Shown in pieces: positions 49,550-57,049 of a stretch of 64,000 nucleotides of DNA (within the stretch, counting starts at the first letter, position 1; each line of letters begins with the position of its first letter). This DNA comes from Streptomyces sp. MA5143a. GTDB lineage: Bacteria > Actinomycetota > Actinomycetes > Streptomycetales > Streptomycetaceae. The notes under the pieces were generated by a model. It was not told where the DNA came from. It searched no databases and saw only the letters and a program-made list of their open reading frames with translations. Both the position numbers and the translations under genes were made by a program. The DNA is taken from the NCBI RefSeq assembly GCF_900290235.1, contig NZ_OLMK01000021.1, forward strand, positions 62,001 through 126,000. The letters are read 5' to 3'.

Positions 49550-50328
49550 GCGCGTTGGCGTACGACGGCGCGGCCATGCTCGGCCGTCAGCTGCGGCGGG
49601 CCCGGAACAATCCGGGGCTGCTGATCCTCACCCAGACGATGCCGATCTCGATGCTGCTGTTCTTCGGGTACGTCTTCGGCAGCGCCCTCGCCGTGCCGGG
49701 CGAGGAGTACCGCCGGTTCCTGGTGCCCGGTCTGCTGGTCGCGACGGCGGCCGGCGGGATCATGACCGGCATGTTCCAGGCCGCGCAGGACACCCACCGG
49801 GGCGTGATGGACCGCTTCCGCACCCTGCCGATGAGCCGGGCCGCCGTCCCGCTCGGCCAGGTCGCGGCGGACCTCGTCCTCACGGCCGCGGGGACGGCGC
49901 CGTTCCTGCTGGTCGGACTGGCGGTGGGCTGGCGGATCGAGGGCGGCGCGCTCGCGGCGGCCGGCGCGTTCGCCCTGCTGCTGCTGTTCCGGTTCACGGC
50001 GGTGTGGATCGGTGTCTTCCTGGGCCTGCTCACCCGCAACGAGGAAGCGGCCGGCCAACTGGGCGGGGCCACCTTCCTGTTGCCGCTGCTGTCCAGCGCG
50101 TACATCCCGACCGAGGGTCTGCCGGGCTGGCTGCGCACCGCCGCCGAATGGAACCCGATCAGCGCGGTCACCACGGCCCTGCGCGACCTGTTCGGGAACG
50201 CGCCCGTCCCCGACGGCGCCGCCTGGCCTGTCGCCCATCCGATCGCCGGTTCCCTGGCCTGGTGCGCCGTCCTCCTCGCGGTGTTCGTACCGCTCGCGGT
50301 CAGGACGTACGCGGCCGGCCCCAGATGA
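49546..50328 (+). CDS. ABC exporter permease subunit (DrrB/ABC-2 type)
   Basis: The 260-residue protein has six membrane helices and the ABC-2 signature (SSAYIPTEGLPGWLRTAAEW then NPISAVTTALRDLF). It forms the channel for the ATPase encoded by the overlapping gene. DrrAB-type pairs export drugs, lipids or secondary metabolites; the substrate is unknown. Regulation comes from the divergent TetR gene. Confidence 0.9.
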   Translation: MSALAYDGAAMLGRQLRRARNNPGLLILTQTMPISMLLFFGYVFGSALAVPGEEYRRFLVPGLLVATAAGGIMTGMFQAAQDTHRGVMDRFRTLPMSRAAVPLGQVAADLVLTAAGTAPFLLVGLAVGWRIEGGALAAAGAFALLLLFRFTAVWIGVFLGLLTRNEEAAGQLGGATFLLPLLSSAYIPTEGLPGWLRTAAEWNPISAVTTALRDLFGNAPVPDGAAWPVAHPIAGSLAWCAVLLAVFVPLAVRTYAAGPR

Positions 50329-50458
50329 CCTCCGGCCCGTTCGGGGGACGGGCCGGACCCAGCGGCTTCCGGCCCGCTCCGGCGGGGTGGGCCGCAGGCC
50401 GGTGTACCGGGGCGTGACGCTCGGCACGCCCTGCTGACAACGACACCCCGCCGGGGAC

Positions 50459-51682
50459 ATGATCCACGGCATGCGCTCAACTACCGGCACCGGCGATCCC
50501 CTGCCCCTCGACGGCCTCACCGTCGTCGCCGTCGAGCAGGCCGTGGCGGCCCCCTTCGCCACCCGGCAGCTCGCCGACCTCGGCGCCCGTGTGATCAAGG
50601 TCGAGCGGGTGGACGGCGGTGACTTCGCGCGCGGCTACGACACCGCCGCCCGGGGCCTCGCCTCCCATTTCGTGTGGTGCAACCGGGGCAAGGAGTCCCT
50701 GGCCCTCGATCTGAAGGACCCGCGCGGCCTGGACGTCGTACGGCGGCTGGTGGCGGACGCGGACGTGTTCGTGCAGAACCTCGCGCACGGCGCGGCGGCC
50801 CGCCTCGGTCTGGACGCCGCCGCCCTGTGCGCCGCGCACCCCCGGCTGATCGCGGTGGACATCTCCGGCTACGGGGCGTCCGGACCGTACGCGGACAAGC
50901 GGGCGTACGACATGCTCGTGCAGTGCGAGGCCGGGCTGGTGTCGGTGACGGGCACCCCGGAGCAACCGGTGAAGGCGGGTATCCCGGCGGCGGACATCGC
51001 CGCCGGGATGTACGCGTTCTCGGGGGTCCTCGCGGCGCTCCTCCGCCGGGGCACCACCGGGCGGGGCGGGCCGGTGGAGGTGTCGATGCTGGAGGCGCTC
51101 GCCGAGTGGATGGGGCACCCGCTGCACCACACCCTGCACGGCGGCACTCCCCCGGTGCGGACGGGTATCGCCCACGCGGTGATCGCGCCCTACGACGCCT
51201 ATCCGACGGCGGACGGCGCCCGGGTGCTGCTGTCGGTGCAGAACGACCGCGAGTGGCGACGGCTCGCCGAACGGGTGCTGGGGCGACCCGAGTTGGCCGA
51301 TGACCCGGCGTTCGCGACCAACCCGGCCCGGGTCGCGCACCGGGACCGTACGGACGAGGCGGTGGCGCGGGCGCTGGGCGCCCTGGACGCGGACGAGGCG
51401 GTGGCGCGGCTGGAGGCGGCCGGGATCGCCTGCGCACGCCTGCGGGACGTGCACGACCTGGCGGAGCATCCGCAGCTGGCGGCCCGGGACCGGTGGCGGG
51501 AAGTGGGGTCACCGGTGGGGCCGCTCAGGGCGTTGCTGCCGCCCATCACGCTGCCGGGCGGGGACGAGGCACGGATGGGGGCGGTACCCGCGCTCGGGGA
51601 GCACACCGAGTCGCTGCTGCGCGCCGTGGGGATGACGGGCGACGAGATCGCAGCGCTGCGCCGGGACGGTGTGATCGCCTGA
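50459..51682 (+). CDS. CaiB/BaiF family CoA-transferase (class III)
   Basis: The 407-residue protein has the class III CoA-transferase layout: LDGLTVVAVEQAVAAPFATR at the N-terminus, ADLGARVIKVERVDGGDFAR, NRGKESLALDLKD, and the catalytic Asp in RAYDMLVQCEAG. The enzyme moves CoA between carboxylic acids through an aspartyl-CoA intermediate. The substrate is not known. ATG 50459 is preceded by GGGGAC; ATG 50471 is possible. It stands alone, with no partner acyl-CoA enzyme adjacent. Confidence 0.9.
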   Translation: MIHGMRSTTGTGDPLPLDGLTVVAVEQAVAAPFATRQLADLGARVIKVERVDGGDFARGYDTAARGLASHFVWCNRGKESLALDLKDPRGLDVVRRLVADADVFVQNLAHGAAARLGLDAAALCAAHPRLIAVDISGYGASGPYADKRAYDMLVQCEAGLVSVTGTPEQPVKAGIPAADIAAGMYAFSGVLAALLRRGTTGRGGPVEVSMLEALAEWMGHPLHHTLHGGTPPVRTGIAHAVIAPYDAYPTADGARVLLSVQNDREWRRLAERVLGRPELADDPAFATNPARVAHRDRTDEAVARALGALDADEAVARLEAAGIACARLRDVHDLAEHPQLAARDRWREVGSPVGPLRALLPPITLPGGDEARMGAVPALGEHTESLLRAVGMTGDEIAALRRDGVIA

Positions 51683-51712
51683 GCGCGGGCTTCCTGCTGA
51701 AGAACCTTGGTG

Positions 51713-51979
51713 CTAGCGGCTGCCGAAGAGCGAGCGGCGCAACCGCCTCAGGGGCGCGAACAGCGAGACTCGACCGACGCGGGTGTCCTTGGCGGCACGC
51801 TTCTCGTGCGGGGAACGCGCCGTTATCTCGCGCATCAGCGAGGTCGCCTCGGCCGTCTCGCGCTGCGGCACGGCGGGGCCGCTCAGCACCGAGAGATGGC
51901 GGTCGAGGCGCGAACTGGTCGCACTGCTCCCGCAAGTGATCGCAGGGACTCGCGCCCTACGGACTGTTATCTGTTCCAT
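51713..51979 (-). CDS. small unknown basic protein
   Basis: The 88-residue protein starts at ATG 51979 with GGGGAG just upstream and has normal codon bias. It is not recognised. It has a central Ser/Arg-rich part and ends in a basic amphipathic tail LRRLRRSLFGSR, which could bind membrane or nucleic acid. No signal peptide is present. It lies at the end of the CoA-transferase gene on the opposite strand and downstream of the anti-sigma gene. Confidence 0.55.
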   Translation of the reverse strand: MEQITVRRARVPAITCGSSATSSRLDRHLSVLSGPAVPQRETAEATSLMREITARSPHEKRAAKDTRVGRVSLFAPLRRLRRSLFGSR

Positions 51980-52094
51980 GTCACTCCCCACCCGTTCGAG
52001 TCCACCCGGCCCGGGCAGCGTAACCATATCGCCCCACCCGAGCACTCGGGAATCACGGTCTCGGTATACACCTACCCCGTAAGGGCGTTGTCGA

Positions 52095-52898
52095 TTACTC
52101 TCCGAATCCAACTGATTTCAGGGCGAGTTGGACAATCGGCTGGCTGGTGGGTTGCGTTGACCCCCCGTCGGGCTCGACGGTCACGGCGAGTGACGTCGCA
52201 TCGGTGTCCAATCCGTTCGTGACCAAGGGCGTGTCGCCGTCGAAGAGGCCCAGGGAGCGTGGTTGCACGTCGGGGCGCATGAGCCAGAGCTGGTGCACCC
52301 GGTCGCGGGGGAGGTCCTCGAATCCGGCGAGCGTCACGATCGCGCGCCCCTCCTCGGCGGAAGCGATCACTCCGATTCCGTTGCCCTCCGCGTCCTGTTC
52401 CCGGGTCGCCCGGACATCCGGCGCGGTGAGAACGTGGGCGATCTCACGTGACTGCGCGCGCTCCGCGTCCAGCTGATCCTGTGTCCGGTTCGCCTCGACG
52501 GCGAAGAGCGACGCCACGACGAGCGCGCCGGCGGCGGTCACGGTGGCGAGCGGCATGAACAACGGGCGCATCCGGGGCGTACGGGCGCGCGCCTTCGGCG
52601 GTGGCGCGGTGCCCCAGACGTGCGGCGGCAGATGCTGCTGGGGCCGCGCCTGCGCCGGGGCCTCCTGAGGAGTGCTCCGCACGGCGGCCAGCACCCGGTC
52701 GCGCATCGCGGCCGGCGCGGGAACGGCCGTCGACCAGGCGAGGCGGACCGCGTCCTCCGCCAGGGCGCGCACCTCGGCGGGGCAGCGGTCGCAGCGCTCC
52801 AGGTGCTTCTCGAAGCGGCGGCGCTCGTCGGGTTCCAGGGCGTCGAGGGCGTAGGGGGCGGCGAGCGAGTGGAGGTCCTCGCGGCGGAACAGGCTCAT
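52095..52898 (-). CDS. membrane anti-sigma factor (RskA type) for the SigK-like factor
   Basis: The 267-residue protein has an N-terminal zinc-binding anti-sigma domain (RRFEKHLERCDRCPAEVRAL), one membrane helix (LFMPLATVTAAGALVVASLF) and an extracellular RskA domain (IVTLAGFEDLPRDRVHQLWL). It would hold the SigK-like sigma factor inactive until regulated proteolysis. GGGAGGGGCGGC precedes the ATG. It follows the sigma gene by 82 bp on the same strand, the standard arrangement for a cognate pair. Confidence 0.9.
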   Translation of the reverse strand: MSLFRREDLHSLAAPYALDALEPDERRRFEKHLERCDRCPAEVRALAEDAVRLAWSTAVPAPAAMRDRVLAAVRSTPQEAPAQARPQQHLPPHVWGTAPPPKARARTPRMRPLFMPLATVTAAGALVVASLFAVEANRTQDQLDAERAQSREIAHVLTAPDVRATREQDAEGNGIGVIASAEEGRAIVTLAGFEDLPRDRVHQLWLMRPDVQPRSLGLFDGDTPLVTNGLDTDATSLAVTVEPDGGSTQPTSQPIVQLALKSVGFGE

Positions 52899-52980
52899 GC
52901 CGCCCCTCCCTCGGGCACCCGGGCGCGGGGCGCGGTGGAACCGAACGGGGCCTCCTGCACCACGAGGCCGATCAGGACGC

Positions 52981-53523
52981 TCATGCGACTCCTCCCAGGC
53001 ATTCGCGCAGCCGTGTGAGTCCGTCGCGCATACGGGTCTTGACCGTGCCGAGGGGCAGCGAGAGCCGCTCGGCCACTTCACGGTAGGTGTAGCCGTCGTA
53101 GTAGGCGAGGGTGACCGACTCGCGTTGGAGCGCGGTGAGCCGTTCCAGGCAGTGGCGCACCCACTGGCGTTCGAGGCCCGCCTCGACCTCCTCGGCGACC
53201 TGGTCGAAGGCGGTGTCGTGGGCCCGGCGGCCCTCGCGCTGCTCGCGCTCGGTGGCGGCGCGGGCGCTGCGCACCCGGTCCACCGCGCGCCGGTGGGCGA
53301 CGGTGAGGATCCAGGACAGGGCGCTGCCTCGGGCGGGGTCGAAGCGGCCGGCGGAGCGCCAGAGTTCGAGCAGCACCTCCTGAGCCACCTCCTCCGACTG
53401 CGCGGGGTCGCGTACGACCCGGCGCACCAGACCGAACACCGGTCCGGACACCAGGGTGTACAGCTCCTCGAAGGCCCGCTGGTCACCTCCGGCCACCCGG
53501 ACCAGAAGTTTGTCCGCCTCCAC
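52981..53523 (-). CDS. sigK: ECF sigma factor, SigK-like
   Basis: The 180-residue product has sigma region 2 (AFEELYTLVSGPVFGLVRRV, then EVLLELWRSAGRFDP) and region 4 (LPLGTVKTRMRDGLTRLREC), the ECF19/SigK type. GTG 53523 was chosen because GGGGGAG lies before it; upstream in-frame codons would add 22 unconserved residues. It pairs with the RskA-type anti-sigma factor downstream. The gene is divergent from the DUF4331 operon, whose expression it may control. Confidence 0.9.
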   Translation of the reverse strand: MEADKLLVRVAGGDQRAFEELYTLVSGPVFGLVRRVVRDPAQSEEVAQEVLLELWRSAGRFDPARGSALSWILTVAHRRAVDRVRSARAATEREQREGRRAHDTAFDQVAEEVEAGLERQWVRHCLERLTALQRESVTLAYYDGYTYREVAERLSLPLGTVKTRMRDGLTRLRECLGGVA

Positions 53524-53850
53524 TCGCTCCCCCTCGCCTCCGGCCGAGCACGGCCATCCCCGCGCGTAAGGCATTCGCAACCGCCCCACCTCCGGATGGG
53601 GTTACGGATCAGCGTGCCCAAAACGCGGGTCCCCCGTCGACGAATCCGATCGGATCCGGCCGGATCGGGTCCTGACGGGCTCCGGACGGGGTCGGGACGG
53701 GCTCCGAACACGATCTCGATCGAGGAATCCCGTTCTCCGCTGAGACAACCTTTCAAACGCGCCGTAAGAACGTTTGGGATTCGACCAATCCACCCTGCCG
53801 ACCGCTCCGAATGGCGTTCGTCAGGCAAGTTGGGACAGAGGACGGACGGC
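53524..53850. promoter_or_regulatory. 327-bp divergent promoter region of sigK and the DUF4331 operon
   Basis: No gene is seen. The part from 53640 to 53705 is made of short GC-rich direct repeats (CGGATC and GACGGG units). An inverted repeat CAAACG (53754-53759) / CGTTTG (53771-53776) lies before the DUF4331 gene. No confident ECF -35/-10 pair was identified. Confidence 0.45.
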
Positions 53851-55374
53851 ATGACGACACCTACTTCCAAGAGCGGCGCGGGGCGGCGGAGCATCGCGGC
53901 CCTCATCTGTGCTTCGCTGGCCGCCGGAGGGCTCGCAGCCGCCGGCGTGACCGTGCTGGGGCCGGGGACGGCCTCCGCCTCCAGCCACCGTGAGGCCCCG
54001 CTGATCTCGGGGGAGCCGCAGTTCGACAACACCGACGTGTACGCGTTCGTCAGCCCGGACAGGCCGGACACGACGACGATCGTCGCGAACTGGATCCCCT
54101 TCGAGGAGCCGGCGGGCGGACCGAACTTCTTCCCGTTCTCCGAGGAAGCCCAGTACGACATCCGCGTCGACCAGGACGGCGACGCGAAGGAAGACCTGAT
54201 CTTCCGCTACACGTTCGACACCAAGACGAAGAACGACCGTACGTTCCTGTACAACACGGGTGTCGTGGAGAGCCTGGACGACCCGGACCTCAACATCACG
54301 CAGACGTACGACATCGAGCTGATCAAGCTGCGGGACCGCCGCCCGGTGTCCCGCACGAAGCTCGCCGACGACGTGTGGGTGGCGCCCTCCAACGTCGGCA
54401 AGGCCTCGATGCCGAACTTCAAGAAGCTGCGCGACGACGCCGTCTACAAGACCGCGAGCGGTGTGACGACGTTCGCCGGCCAGGCCGACGACCCGTTCTT
54501 CCTGGACCTGCGCGTCTTCGACCTGCTGTACGGCGGTGACCTCTCCGAGGTCGGGCGGGACACCCTCAAGGGCTACAACGTCAACTCGATCGCGCTCCAG
54601 GTGCCGAGCGCGGCGCTCGCCTACTCCAAGGACCAGCCGATCGTCGGCATATGGTCGACGACGCAGCGCAAGGGCGCCAACGGCCGCTTCCACCAGGTCT
54701 CGCGCCTCGGCATGCCGCTGGTGAACGAGGTCGTCAACCCGCTGAAGGACAAGGACCGGTTCAACGCGTCCTCGCCCACGGAGGACGCCCAGTTCCTGAA
54801 GAACGTCACCGAGCCGGAGCTGCCGAAGCTGATCGAGGCGATCTACAAGATCCCCGCCCCGAAGACGCCGCGCAACGACCTCGTCGACGTCTTCCTGAAG
54901 GGTGTCGAGGGCCTCAACCAGCCGCCGCGCGTGACCCCGTCGGAGCAGCTGCGCCTCAACACCTCCATCAAGCCCACCGCGAAGCCGAAGCGGCTCGGTG
55001 TCCTCGACGGTGACAACCAGGGCTTCCCGAACGGGCGCCGGCTCACCGACGACGTGATCGACATCGCGCTCCAGGTGGTCGAGGGCGAACTGGTCGGCGC
55101 CAAGAACGACCTGGGCGACGCGGTCGACAAGAACGACAAGAAGTTCGGCAAGTCCTTCCCGTACGTCGGTCTGCCGACGGCCGGTTCGCGGGGCAAGACG
55201 GTCAAGGGCAACACCACGAACAACGTGCGCAGCGCGCTGGGCGGTGGCGTCGAGGCCGGCACGGACGACACCACGCTGATCGCGGCCTCCGCGGGTGCCG
55301 GCGCGGTCGGTGTCCTGCTCATCGGCTCGGGCCTGCTGTGGTGGCGCCGCCGGAACGACCGGGCCTACTACTAG
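53851..55374 (+). CDS. DUF4331 surface protein
   Basis: The 507-residue precursor has a signal peptide ending near TASASS, the conserved DUF4331 start SSHREAPLISGEPQFDNTDV with YAFVSPDRPD, the family core including FFLDLRVFDLLYGG and PRVTPSEQLRLNTS, and a C-terminal helix (GAGAVGVLLIGSGLLWW) with an RRRNDRAYY tail. It is thus displayed outside the cell and anchored in the membrane. The role of DUF4331 is unknown; its invariant His, Glu and Asp residues could bind metal. A strong hairpin follows the stop, before the TPR gene. Confidence 0.9.
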   Translation: MTTPTSKSGAGRRSIAALICASLAAGGLAAAGVTVLGPGTASASSHREAPLISGEPQFDNTDVYAFVSPDRPDTTTIVANWIPFEEPAGGPNFFPFSEEAQYDIRVDQDGDAKEDLIFRYTFDTKTKNDRTFLYNTGVVESLDDPDLNITQTYDIELIKLRDRRPVSRTKLADDVWVAPSNVGKASMPNFKKLRDDAVYKTASGVTTFAGQADDPFFLDLRVFDLLYGGDLSEVGRDTLKGYNVNSIALQVPSAALAYSKDQPIVGIWSTTQRKGANGRFHQVSRLGMPLVNEVVNPLKDKDRFNASSPTEDAQFLKNVTEPELPKLIEAIYKIPAPKTPRNDLVDVFLKGVEGLNQPPRVTPSEQLRLNTSIKPTAKPKRLGVLDGDNQGFPNGRRLTDDVIDIALQVVEGELVGAKNDLGDAVDKNDKKFGKSFPYVGLPTAGSRGKTVKGNTTNNVRSALGGGVEAGTDDTTLIAASAGAGAVGVLLIGSGLLWWRRRNDRAYY

Positions 55375-55382
55375 GCCCACCC

Positions 55383-55407
55383 GGCCGGGCCCCGCGGGGG
55401 CCCGGCC
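55383..55407. terminator. 11-bp hairpin between the DUF4331 and TPR genes
   Basis: GGCCGGGCCCC, loop GCG, GGGGCCCGGCC form a perfect stem nine bases after the DUF4331 stop. It may reduce downstream transcription or stabilise the DUF4331 message. Confidence 0.78.
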
Positions 55408-55504
55408 CACCGACCGGCGCGGTCCGCTCGTATCCATCCCCCACGGCGGGCCGCGCCCCACCGACGTCACCACCGTTGCTCGGCAAGGACTTTGAGGAGA
55501 GGGC

Positions 55505-57049
55505 ATGTCCCCGCGTACGAACGACAGCGCGTCGCAGGACGGACGTCCGCGCCCCGACGAGGGGGCTCCCGAGGCCGACGGTCACGAGATCGCCGAGGCC
55601 GGTGCCGACGCCGTCGCCGTCGCCGAGTCCGGTGGCCAGTCCGGTGCCGAGGCCGAGTCCGGTGGCCAGTCCGGTGCCGAGGCCGAGTCCGGTGCCGAGT
55701 CCGGGGGCGTCGTGCCCGTTCGTGAGCCCGCGCGGGGGCGGTTGCTGCGGCTCACCGCGTGCGCTGCCGCGCTGGCCGTCGCGTTCACCGGGTTCGCGAT
55801 CGCGCTGGGCGCCCGGGACGACAACGGGCCGGTCGCCCTCTCCTCCGCGCCGGGGCTCCCGGCGGCACAGCTCGCCGGCGGGGACCTGGACACGTCGGTC
55901 AAGGCGTTGCAGGCCCACCTCAAGGACCAGCCGCGGGACTTCGGCTCCTGGTCGACGCTCGGCCTCGCCTATGTGGAGCAGGCCCGCACCAAGGGCGACC
56001 CCTCCCGCTACCCGCAGGCCGAGAAGGCCCTGAACCGTTCCCTGAAGCTGCGCCCGGACAACGACCCGGCCCTCGCCGGCCTCGCCGCGCTCGCCGCGGC
56101 CCGGCACGAGTTCGAGGACGCCCTGCGCTACGCGGACCGTGCCCTCAAGGAGAACCCGTACAGCGAACGGGCGTTGTGCAGCCGGATCGACGCCCTCGTC
56201 GAACTCGGCCGCTACGACGAGGCGTTGAAAGCGGCGAAGCTCGCCGACACCCGCCGCCCCGGCATCCCCGTGTTCACCCGCTACGCCTATGTGCACGAGC
56301 TGCGCGGCGACGTGAAGACCGCCCGTCGCGTCCTGCGGCAGGCGCTCGACTCGGCGGTCACGCGGGGCGACATCGCCTACGTGGCCACCCAGCTCGGCCA
56401 ACTCGCGTGGAAGCAGGGCGACGTCAGGACGGCGCTCGACCACTACGCGCGCGCCCTGGGCGCCGACGACACCTACCTCCCCGCCCTGGAGGGCCGCGCC
56501 CGTGCCCAGGCCGCGAGCGGCGACACCACCGAGGCCGTCCGCGGACTCGAACAGGTCGTGTCCGCCTACCCGCTGCCGGGCCCGCTGGTCCTCCTCGGCG
56601 AGCTGTACGACGCGAAGGGCGACAAGTCGGCGGCCCGCGACCAGTACGCACTGGTGAACGCCTACACCGCGATCGCCCGCGCCAACGGCGTGAACGCCGA
56701 CCTCGACACGGCGCTGGCCGCAGCCGACCACGGCGACAGGAAGGCCGCCCTGCGCGCGGCCGAGGCCGAGTGGAAGCGCCGCGAGACGGTCCACACGGCG
56801 GACGCCCTCGCCTGGGCCCTGCACGTCAACGGCCGCGACGAGGAGGCCCTTCCGTACGCCCGGCGGGCCACCGCTCCCGGCTACAAGGACGCCACGTTCC
56901 TCTACCACCGGGGGATGGTCGAGTACGGCGCCGGCGAGAAGAAGGCCGCGAAGGCCTCCCTCGAGGCGGCACTCGATCTGAACCCCGGCTTCGCCCCGCG
57001 CGGCGCCGCCGAGGCCCGTAAGACCCTGAAGGCTCTGGAGGCCAAGTGA
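55505..57049 (+). CDS. membrane-anchored TPR protein
   Basis: The 514-residue protein has a disordered acidic N-terminal region with two exact 30-bp DNA repeats (55622-55651 and 55652-55681) coding for Ala-Glu-Ser-Gly-Gly-Gln units. One membrane helix follows (LTACAAALAVAFTGFAIALG), then several tetratricopeptide repeats outside the membrane (ALNRSLKLRPDNDPALAGLA, ALRYADRALKENPYSERALC, ALDHYARALGADDTYLPALE and ASLEAALDLNPGFAP). TPR domains assemble protein complexes. GAGGAGAG precedes the ATG. Its stop overlaps the transporter start (GTGA), showing tight coupling. Confidence 0.88.
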   Translation: MSPRTNDSASQDGRPRPDEGAPEADGHEIAEAGADAVAVAESGGQSGAEAESGGQSGAEAESGAESGGVVPVREPARGRLLRLTACAAALAVAFTGFAIALGARDDNGPVALSSAPGLPAAQLAGGDLDTSVKALQAHLKDQPRDFGSWSTLGLAYVEQARTKGDPSRYPQAEKALNRSLKLRPDNDPALAGLAALAAARHEFEDALRYADRALKENPYSERALCSRIDALVELGRYDEALKAAKLADTRRPGIPVFTRYAYVHELRGDVKTARRVLRQALDSAVTRGDIAYVATQLGQLAWKQGDVRTALDHYARALGADDTYLPALEGRARAQAASGDTTEAVRGLEQVVSAYPLPGPLVLLGELYDAKGDKSAARDQYALVNAYTAIARANGVNADLDTALAAADHGDRKAALRAAEAEWKRRETVHTADALAWALHVNGRDEEALPYARRATAPGYKDATFLYHRGMVEYGAGEKKAAKASLEAALDLNPGFAPRGAAEARKTLKALEAK

